From positions 310,001 to 374,000 of the forward strand of contig NZ_JHUW01000007.1 in assembly GCF_000619825.1 (NCBI RefSeq): a stretch of DNA of 64,000 bases. The letters run 5' to 3'. The notes beneath the pieces were generated by a model that saw only the letters and a list, made by a program, of their open reading frames with translations, did no database searches and had not been told where the DNA came from. Of this stretch, positions 19,101 through 26,200 are shown one piece after another. Made by a program: the position numbers and the translations under genes. Source of the DNA: Prevotella sp. MA2016 (GTDB taxonomy: Bacteria; Bacteroidota; Bacteroidia; Bacteroidales; Bacteroidaceae). Each line of letters opens with the position of its first letter. The stretch's first letter is position 1.

Positions 19101-21325
19101 CCGGGCAGCGGATCGGTGGCAGGTGTGCGCACCACTGAGGCATGAGTCGGCAGAGTGACGGCCCAGAGAGGCTGAGCACCGTCCACGTCGCTGGTGGTAG
19201 TACTGCTTCCAGTGCCCTGGCCTACGCCTGAGGGTGTCACGTCGTTGCTGGCCACCTTACAACCATGGTAGTAGTTGCGGGTTAGGCGTGTTGCATTATC
19301 TTGATTGAGACCGACGATGGCACCACGGGCTTTGACGTTGGGGATGACAGCACCATCGGCAATGCAGTCTGTAATTTCGTGACTACTGTAGGTATAACCT
19401 GCAATACCTCCGAAATGAGTACAGGCTGAAATGCCGCTCTTCACGGTGAGGCGGGCGCTGCTGATGCAACGTTTCAAAGTTCCAAAGTTGCTACCTACAA
19501 TACCACCGTGGCCACTGCAATTATTTAATGCATGGATACAGACGTTGGCAGCTACGGTACAATCCTCGATGGTGGCATAGTTATAGCCGACAAAGCCGCT
19601 GGTATTATGGAAGCCAGTAATGCGGGTGTTGGCAAGGTTGACATTACGAATGGTAGCCTTACCATGAGTACCACCAAAGATGCCCTGCCACTCGTCAATA
19701 TTGCCTTCGCCGCCCCTATAGATGCGGATGCCACTGATGGTATGGCCACCGCCGTCGTAGGTGCCTTCAAAGTTCTTTTGGTCATATATTTCCTTGTAAT
19801 AGCCGATGGCGGTATAGTTGTTCTCGGTGCTGTTGGCGTCGTTCCAGTTGGTGGTGTGTGCGAAGGTGATGTCGGCCACCTGCAGAAAAGTTTTGCCTTC
19901 GGTTACTCCACCGCCGTTAACGTATCCGGCCAGACCTATCAGGTCTTCATGCGTCTTAATAAGGTAGTTGTCGCCTTCCTGCTGAAAGTCGTTGATGGTG
20001 TAGGCAAAGTCGTTATCGAGGGTGCAGAGGTTGCTGTGGCTGATAGCCGACGGGGCATTTCCTGCCATGTCTGTAATGGTACCACTGAAGCCGGTGATAT
20101 TGAGGTCGCCAGTAGCATTCTGCGGGATGGTGGTGCTGAAGGTGAGCACGTTGGTGCCTGAGCCATCCACATACGTCAGGTTGCCCCATTTATTATCGGC
20201 AGTGGTAGTCAGCGTAGGTGTGCCCGATACGGTCACAATCTCGCTGAAGGCCACGCTGACATACACCGTATTGCCTTTGGAATGCCTTCCGGGAGCAAGG
20301 CTGTATTCAAGGGCGGTAGGTGCGGTGCCGTCCATTGCCTGGATATGGGCTACAACATTCTTTACGGCCCACTCATCGCTGCCGCTGCTGCCTGAAGCAT
20401 TGAGGCGAAGCACAAGAGTGGAGAAATTCGTAGGAACAATCAGCCTGCCATCATCAGTGGCGCACGAACCGTCCTTGAACTTCTGCTTAGAAAGAGGGTA
20501 TTTTGTTCCATAGCCCCATGGATCAGCGGCACTGCCATTCACGTCTACCTCAGCAACAGGGAAGGTATAGCTCTTATATTCGCCATCTTTGCTTTTGGTA
20601 TCCATTTCAAAGCCTGCCATGTAGTTTGAATAGTTAATGTTACCAGGGTCACCGTTGCTGCAATTTTTGCGATTGTCGCAGTTACTGGTCTCGTCGAACA
20701 GAATCTGCAGATACTCATAGGCATCGTCGTTCTCCTTGGCATCGAAACTCAACGTCATACGCAGCTGGGCATTCAGGAAGCCAAGATAGGCCTGCGTGCC
20801 GCTGGTGCAATATTTGTCAGCGTCTACACTTTTGTAGCCATTCGCATCATAGCCGTCGTCATTGGCTGTGTACTCGCTGGTCTGAATAGTAACATCCTTG
20901 ATGTCGAACACACCGCTGCTGGTCACACTAGTACCCCACGTCTTGCTGCGCTCTGCGTAGGCTAAGCGGAAGCCGGCACGGTCGATGACTTCAAAGCCGT
21001 ACTTGCGCGAGGCACCAGTCTGGTACTTGTAGGCATTGGTGCTTGGGTTCATCTCCGTTACGGTGACGATCTTCTCGTCCTCGTTATCGAGGAAGGTATA
21101 GTCCATGTCAACCGCTGTGAAGTGCTGCCCAGCGTATGCACTGAGGCTGATAGTGCGGAAGTGCACAGTCTGGGCGTAGCCCGTCTCGCTACGCTTGATG
21201 GTAAATGTGTTGCTGCCGCCGTTTTCGTTCGTAACAGTCCACTTACTGTCGGCCAACGCTCTCTGGCCTACTACCAGTGCTGCCAGCAGCATCGTTAACT
21301 TTAGGTAATTGATTAAGTTTGTCAT
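16151..21325 (-). CDS. Giant modular beta-helix surface protein 1
   Basis: About 1724 residues from the ATG at 21325; an upstream GTG would add 24 residues. A signal peptide is visible (MTNLINYLKLTMLLAALVVG...ALA). In order: an N-terminal region of about 340 residues; a bacterial Ig-like domain (SLAPGRHSKGNTVYVSVAFS, about residues 345-435); GLUG-like parallel-helix repeats (GIFGGTHGKATIRNVNLANT); and three tandem beta-helix modules starting YVDADG, YIDADG and YIDEDG at about residues 825, 1068 and 1287, with IYGQSxGTG and DINGG motifs. A C-terminal domain (about 1445-1724) ends in WYTLSGQKL...RGIYINNGKKVMIK, a Prevotella-type tail resembling type IX secretion signals. Probably cell-surface or secreted. 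No enzyme motif is seen. Confidence 0.8.
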   Translation of the reverse strand: MTNLINYLKLTMLLAALVVGQRALADSKWTVTNENGGSNTFTIKRSETGYAQTVHFRTISLSAYAGQHFTAVDMDYTFLDNEDEKIVTVTEMNPSTNAYKYQTGASRKYGFEVIDRAGFRLAYAERSKTWGTSVTSSGVFDIKDVTIQTSEYTANDDGYDANGYKSVDADKYCTSGTQAYLGFLNAQLRMTLSFDAKENDDAYEYLQILFDETSNCDNRKNCSNGDPGNINYSNYMAGFEMDTKSKDGEYKSYTFPVAEVDVNGSAADPWGYGTKYPLSKQKFKDGSCATDDGRLIVPTNFSTLVLRLNASGSSGSDEWAVKNVVAHIQAMDGTAPTALEYSLAPGRHSKGNTVYVSVAFSEIVTVSGTPTLTTTADNKWGNLTYVDGSGTNVLTFSTTIPQNATGDLNITGFSGTITDMAGNAPSAISHSNLCTLDNDFAYTINDFQQEGDNYLIKTHEDLIGLAGYVNGGGVTEGKTFLQVADITFAHTTNWNDANSTENNYTAIGYYKEIYDQKNFEGTYDGGGHTISGIRIYRGGEGNIDEWQGIFGGTHGKATIRNVNLANTRITGFHNTSGFVGYNYATIEDCTVAANVCIHALNNCSGHGGIVGSNFGTLKRCISSARLTVKSGISACTHFGGIAGYTYSSHEITDCIADGAVIPNVKARGAIVGLNQDNATRLTRNYYHGCKVASNDVTPSGVGQGTGSSTTTSDVDGAQPLWAVTLPTHASVVRTPATDPLPGTNNMNYDNGADINGVPYAKGSSVVNLSYDPATITEGYDVLLSVKQTSGNTAVAYTDNGNHTYTIASMPAADITVSTTEIPVIAYVDADGNPQSHACTPIVNSNSDQKLGAEGCTNWYVVSGEVSTERLQFKDATTNIILCDGATLSISPGQSNNAIWCRYGSINIFAQSGGTGAITVTTACSRGIYANNSIDINGGAITVSNADNIGITASNGDVTIRRGNINVHGTENGIHASHNVNIQGGIVNATCNSGAGRYGIKATNNGFLTLGCSSPTDRICASSYYAKNNNVQVADGQILSDGTATYSGKLTSDEIAEIAGKTLSAAIPYIDADGTTKYKASHDLTFITTSKTSYGNAANTEGWYCVNSDVNFSSTVSFSDQQANIILCDGATMSGAVRGSNRALNVGNGSLAIYGQSLGTGTLTVSSTNFSAISAKTNIDINGGIINAKSMSSTGLYAGNGNITIRRGNITAKGGSATYGIIATTITLGCPTTADRIYASSYNGTVTIAEGQTLTDGYSANTYTGPLNDDQKAAIAGKTMMKALGDVSYIDEDGQKQTCSNYQILSDGVFISDNIIGKTLLDTWYVASGSYTFNYSYLETRGHVHVILCDGANFTVNGSGSYGIYALKTLSIYGQSQGTGTLTVNAADEKGKALYVDKGGLAVNGGVVNANGGEYGIYINIGHLAANGGTINATGTTSDIYAGVRIEKVNGILTAKFSGTSLETVSFPWDVMVYGVTLTRSFTAGKASTIMMPFYYTCNEADGGEFYDFVDVVKDEKNNQWVATMTKVDKLTANTPYMFMPAKDLSGITFTLPEKVALNTTGGGECRKADKGSNWTFKGTYSYMKWTSDTEDAEYTKERANEIGKVYGFAGVQKDGIELGDFVKAKSGARIRPLTCYLIWNDTPNKTRGIDEELPSSIVVRLLSNIGPGNQGNDDNGGTTAVGTLDTETGEIDFGGWYTLSGQKLDVKPTQRGIYINNGKKVMIK

Positions 21326-21377
21326 ATAGATAAATAAGTTAATTTTTTCGAGCGCGAAATTATGAAATAATTCCCGT

Positions 21378-21452
21378 ACTTGGTGTGAACAAAACACACT
21401 TGGTGTGAAAAAACCGGGGGTTAGGTGTGAAAAAACACCTATTTTTTCACAC
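21378..21452. promoter_or_regulatory. Candidate operator: GGTGTGAA repeats between regulator and giant protein gene
   Basis: The core GGTGTGAA occurs at 21382, 21402 and 21424 (spacings 20 and 22 bp, about two helical turns). A partial inverted copy TTCACAC lies at 21446-21452. AGGTGT/ACACCT (21423-21440) forms a small palindrome around the third copy. The cluster lies in the divergent gap between the giant protein gene and the AraC-type regulator, so it is a likely binding site for that regulator. Confidence 0.55.
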
Positions 21453-21457
21453 TTTTG

Positions 21458-21488
21458 TTTGGTGGTTCGTAGTTTTTTCTTAACTTTG
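21458..21488 (+). promoter_or_regulatory. Promoter of the AraC-type regulator gene
   Basis: TTTG (21458-21461), 19 nt, then TAACTTTG (21481-21488): a full match to the Bacteroidota consensus. The first ATG of the gene lies only 5 nt further on, so the transcript may be leaderless or begin translation at a later ATG (21512). Confidence 0.7.
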
Positions 21489-21493
21489 CCGTC

Positions 21494-22576
21494 ATGATTA
21501 CAATTGGCGAGATGCAGATAAGCGGCATGCTGACAATGATAATGTTGTCGGCCATGCTCTCGGCATGCATCCCCAATCGCTCAGCCCATCGCAGCAGCTT
21601 TGCCCGCGCGCGATGGATGATGGCGGCCGGCACGGGCCTTATTGCCGTGCAGTTCCTGCTGCAGCACATCTTCGGATTCAGGCAGATGGGTGTCACCCAG
21701 GCCGTGTGTTGCAATCTGCTGTTTTTCACCCCCGCATCGCTGCTGTGCAGCATGGCCGTGCTCTACGTTCAACGTCAGGGGCGCATCGGCCGTCGACAGT
21801 GGCTTACGGCTGGCGGCATCTGCGCGCTGGTACCTATCATATTAATAGGTGTAGTACTGCTGGATGGGGTGCCATTCGCCCAGGAATCGCCCCTGCTGCG
21901 CATGACCGAATACGCGGGCACCGTGCTCTACGTGGTGATGCAGATCTACATTTTCAAGCACCAGTACACCACCTACTTACGACTGAAGCAGGCCGTTGAC
22001 GAATACTACGACCGCAGCCGCCGCGACCTGTTCGGCTGGATGGGATGGAGCATGCGCACCATGGCCGTACTGGCCATCTTCGTGCCGGTGGTGCTATTCC
22101 TTAAGGGCGCCCCGCTGGTACTGTTCTCTATCGCCTACTTCTTTGCCATCGCCTACAGCACCATCAGCCTGTACAGCTATGGCATCAGCGAGAATATCAC
22201 AAGGGTGGAAGAAGCGAGCCTCTCCCCCAGCCCCTCTCCAAAAAGCGAGGGGAGTATCGATCCTGCCATCACCCAGGCTGTAGAAAAGTGGAAAGCCAGC
22301 GAGGCTTACCGCGAGCACAACCTGACGATTGCCATTGTGGCCCGACAGATGGGCTTGCCGCAACGCCAGTTGCAGGAGTGGCTGCGGCAGTCGGAATACG
22401 GCAAGCTGGCCGGCCTGGTAACCACGCTGCGCATTAACGAAGCCAAAAGGGTGCTGAAAGAGCACCCCGAATGGTCTACAGAGACTGTGGCCGATTACTG
22501 CGGATTCAGCAGTCGCGAGTATTTCCACCGCACCTTCCGCCAAGTCACCGGCACCACCCCCGCCAATTTTCAATAA
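21494..22576 (+). CDS. Membrane-bound AraC-type transcriptional regulator 1
   Basis: 360 residues. About the first 230 form six or seven hydrophobic segments (for example WLTAGGICALVPIILIGVVL and VLFSIAYFFAIAYSTISLYS). A linker rich in Ser/Pro (SLSPSPSPKSEG) follows, then an AraC-type double helix-turn-helix at about residues 260-360 (LRINEAKRVLKEHPE, ETVADYCGFSSREYFHRTFR, TGTTPANFQ). It probably senses a signal at the membrane and controls the divergently encoded giant protein. The linker DNA carries a repeat-like hairpin (22231-22252). Alternative starts exist at 21512 and 21527. Confidence 0.8.
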   Translation: MITIGEMQISGMLTMIMLSAMLSACIPNRSAHRSSFARARWMMAAGTGLIAVQFLLQHIFGFRQMGVTQAVCCNLLFFTPASLLCSMAVLYVQRQGRIGRRQWLTAGGICALVPIILIGVVLLDGVPFAQESPLLRMTEYAGTVLYVVMQIYIFKHQYTTYLRLKQAVDEYYDRSRRDLFGWMGWSMRTMAVLAIFVPVVLFLKGAPLVLFSIAYFFAIAYSTISLYSYGISENITRVEEASLSPSPSPKSEGSIDPAITQAVEKWKASEAYREHNLTIAIVARQMGLPQRQLQEWLRQSEYGKLAGLVTTLRINEAKRVLKEHPEWSTETVADYCGFSSREYFHRTFRQVTGTTPANFQ

Positions 22577-23022
22577 TCCTGCCATCAAGCCGGGGTAAGG
22601 CATGGGTTGTTCAGATAATCCGCATGTGTCATCCAGATAATCTCTATCAGATGCTCAAATAATTCCTATAGGGGTATAGAGATAATCCGAACGAGTGGTT
22701 CGCTACGTCTGAGCAAGGCATAAGTGCCATCCCAACAAACTATATGCTTCTAACATAATCGCCATTAAAAACAAATTCACCCCTAACTTACTGATATTTA
22801 ACACATTACACATAATATGTGATTTAGTGAATTAGATATATATAACTTTTAGTTTACAAAAAAGGAAAATGTATAACATTAATATTTTTGAATAGAAAAA
22901 TGTTGCATATTATAAATGCACTAAATCACACTTTCAATCAGATTAACAAGCCAAGCTATTGATATTCAACCACTTGTCCCATCACAAAACCCATCTTTTT
23001 TTATATTAAATTGATTGAACAC
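22577..23022. other. 446-bp AT-rich intergenic stretch without a recognised gene
   Basis: No open reading frame with family features was seen. Short AGATAATC motifs recur at 22610-22690. A 13-bp palindrome CACATAATATGTG lies at 22809-22821. GTGATTTAGTG (22819-22829) has a perfect 11-bp inverted copy CACTAAATCAC at 22919-22929. The rest is AT-rich. It separates the regulator from the terminator of the second giant-protein operon. Confidence 0.5.
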
Positions 23023-23070
23023 AAAAAAAAGAATCCTCTTGCAACCTATTTATAAAGTTGCAAGAGGATT
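23023..23070 (-). terminator. Strong intrinsic terminator of the second giant-protein operon
   Basis: A perfect 14-bp stem AATCCTCTTGCAAC/GTTGCAAGAGGATT (23032-23045 and 23057-23070) with an 11-nt loop is followed on the minus strand by C and eight T (23023-23030). It lies 62 nt after the stop of the micro-ORF at 23132-23254, so that ORF belongs to the terminated transcript. Confidence 0.9.
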
Positions 23071-23131
23071 GGATGTTATCAGACAGTTATGCCATGCTGT
23101 TTATATCAGTAGTATCTATTGATAATTCTTT

Positions 23132-23254
23132 TTATCCAAACCAATCATCAAATTCATCCCCATCGGGTGGTATTGAACTTGCCTGAAGTAGGCAGGCCTG
23201 ATGGCGCAGTTCTACTACGTGCATAGATGGTTTAATATATACTTTCTTTTTCAT
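23132..23254 (-). CDS. 40-residue micro-ORF peptide downstream of the second giant surface protein
   Basis: It starts MKKKVYIKPSMHVVELRHQA and continues CLLQASS, ending GDEFDDWFG. It begins 4 nt after the stop of the giant protein at 23259, with AAGGAT before the ATG. It parallels the peptide at 16001-16138: same N-terminal block, similar acidic DDxFG end, different middle. A terminator lies 62 nt after it, so the giant protein and micro-ORF look like a two-gene transcript. Function unknown. A Cys at residue 21 replaces Met in the sister peptide. Confidence 0.72.
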   Translation of the reverse strand: MKKKVYIKPSMHVVELRHQACLLQASSIPPDGDEFDDWFG

Positions 23255-23258
23255 ATCC

Positions 23259-26200
23259 TTACTTAATTATAACCTTTTTACCATTATGAATATACAGTCC
23301 TTTCTGAGTGGGCTTGACTGAGAGTTTACGTCCGCTCATGTCGTACCAGCCACCAAAGTCAATCTCATCCGTTTCGGTATCCAGCGTACCAACGGCAGTT
23401 GTGCCACCATTGTCGTCGTTACCCTGATTGCCATTGTCGTTGCCCTGATTACCAGGACCCACACTCGACAGCAGTCGTACCACAATGCTACTGGGCAGCT
23501 CGTCAATGGTGCCACGAGTCATGCCGCGCGTACGGTTGGGTGTGCTGTTCCAAATCAGATAGCAAGTCATCGGACGGATCTTGGCACCGCTCTTAGCTTT
23601 CACAAAGTCGCCCACATCTATGCCATCTTTCTGAACACCAGCAAAACCGTAAACCTTACCAATCTCATCGGCACGTTCTTGGGTATAATCAGCATCCGCC
23701 GTATTGCTAGTCCACTTAATATACGAATTGGTACCCTTGAACGTCCAGTGGCTGCCTGCATCCGCTGTCTGGCAATTGCCGCCACCCTCCGTGCAGAGTG
23801 TCACACCCTCGTTAGGAATGGTGAACGCGATGCCCGTCGCTGTCGGCAGGAACAGGTATGGTGTATTCTTGGTCAGCGTGCCAACGTTGTTTGTGTCGTC
23901 GCCCGTTGCCTTCATGGTGGCCACCCACTGGTCATTTTCTTTCTCCATACTTACAAACTTATAGAACGTGCCGCCCTCGTTACCAGTGCAGGTATAGTCG
24001 AACGGCAGCATCACCGTCGAAGCCTTGCCTGGAGTGAACGTACGGTTCAACGTCACGCTGTTCACCGTCACGCCCACGGGGATGTTCACTGTCTCAAGCA
24101 ATGTGCCATCGAATGTGGCTGAGATGTTGCCTGAACCATCCTTCGTCAGCGCCACGCCCGTAACAGGTCGCAGTGTCTGGTTGCGGATGCTCTGGATCTC
24201 ATCATTACTGAGCGTTCCGCTCCAGATGTTTCCATTTCCGTCAACCAACGTCTGGTCGTCGGCAATCTTTACCTCGCCGACAAAACTCTCGCCGCTGTAG
24301 TTGTATATACTGTTGGTGCTAACAAAGTCGGTAGCCTTTGAGTAGCCAAGTGTCAGCACACCGGGATTTAAACTACAGTCACAAATGACTAATCCGTAAC
24401 CATTTGTGCCCGTGGCCGTCACCTGTCCTCCAATAATATCGAAGTGTCCGCCCTCGCAGTAGATGCCGTATTTTTTGCCCAAAGCCGTCACCTGTCCGCC
24501 ATCGATAACGATGCCGCCGGCATCAGTTTCGCACTGCACTAGGATTCCGTTGCCACTGGCGCACTCTGTCGAAGCCGATACCACACCGCCGTGGATGCCA
24601 AGCATACTTGTAGCTTTTTGATTAATCACCAAACAGATTGCAGCATCACCTCCTACAGCTGTAGCCGTCAGCGCGCCCGTACCCTGGCTCTGTCCGTAGA
24701 TGTGTAGCGTCTTCTCATTACCGTAGATGGCACGGTCCTCATGGTCTGTCCCCGTGTTCGTCACAGTCATCGTCTTGCCGTCACCCAGGATGAAATTCAC
24801 ATCACCATCGAGGGTAATCTTGCTTGTAAAGGTTACATCTTCGTTCACCACATACCAGCCCGCAGCCAGTGTCGTCATGCTATTGTCAAGCGGCATGGCA
24901 GTTACATTCTCGTGCAATGTGCCATCGGCATCAACATACGATGTGGTGACGGGGGCCTTAACGGTTAACACGCAATTTGCACGCGCATTACCATCCCCTG
25001 AGATGGCTGTGATAGTTGCCACACCTGCCGCTACGGCTGCAACCATACCGTTACTACTTACAGTTGCGACATTCTCATCAGAAGAACGCCAGGTACAATT
25101 CTTGTGCGTGGCATTACCTGGATTGACAGTAGCAGTAAGTTTGAATGTTTCGCCAACATTCATACTTTTCTCTGACTTATTGAGTGTAACTGATTCTGCT
25201 GGAATAAGATTTTTATTAACCCGAACTACACAAGTTGCATATTCTCCGCTACCGTCCATGGCCGTACAGGTGATTGTTGCTTCACCCTCTATTGAACCTG
25301 CTTGGAATTCGCCTGTAGCAGCATCTGTGATGCGGAAAATCATGTCGTTACTACTTGTAAACATGACGTCCTTAACACGAGCGTCGGCAGGATTGATGGT
25401 TGCATTCAGCCTGCCCGAAGCCAGTGTTTTCACAATCATACGCTCATTATCCAGAGCAACAGATGCCACATGGGTGATATCTATGTCATCCAGGAAGTGA
25501 CCAGCGTAATTTGACCAGTTTGTGGCATTCGCGAAAACATCCAGCATCTGAGTAAACACATGGAAGGTGGTACCTGATGCAACGAATGGCGTATTAGCGC
25601 TAATCGCAATCTTGCTTGGTATGTTATTGATGTAGAAGTGTGTAACGCTTGTTCCGTCAAATGCATGATCACCTATCGAAGTAACCGACTGCGGAATAGA
25701 AACAGTCGCTATGGTTGTTCCGTTGTCGGCAAAAGCCGCTGCATTAATGGTGGTCAAACCTTCTGGGAGAGTGATTGATGATAATTTGCATCCATTGAAG
25801 GCGTTCTCACCGATGCTCATTACACCGTTCCCAACTACAACGCTCGTAATCGAAGAAGCATAATATCTCCAGGGTTGCTGTTTAACCAACGTATAATCCG
25901 CCATATCGCCCGTACCGCTGATAGTAAGTGTGTAATGGTCGGCATCGCCTGTCAACTCCCATGTCACGTTGTCGCTGCTTGTCTTTCCGCAAGTACCGCT
26001 GGTAAGGGTCGAGAGATAGTTGCCGGTGATAGTCACGTCGGCATTGGGCATAGTGAGCGTATAGGGGTTATCCGAGCCACTGAGCGTACATGTGCTGGCA
26101 GTATAACCATTAAAGGCATAGTTATCGCGGTCGGTATGGCTAAGGGTCAGACTCACTTCCTCGTCGGCTCCTGCATAGAGCACGCCACCATACTTAATAC

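Noticed and set aside
21326..21397. GTG start adding 24 residues to giant protein 1
   Set aside because: The extension would place a charged segment before a clear signal peptide and would overlap the candidate operator.
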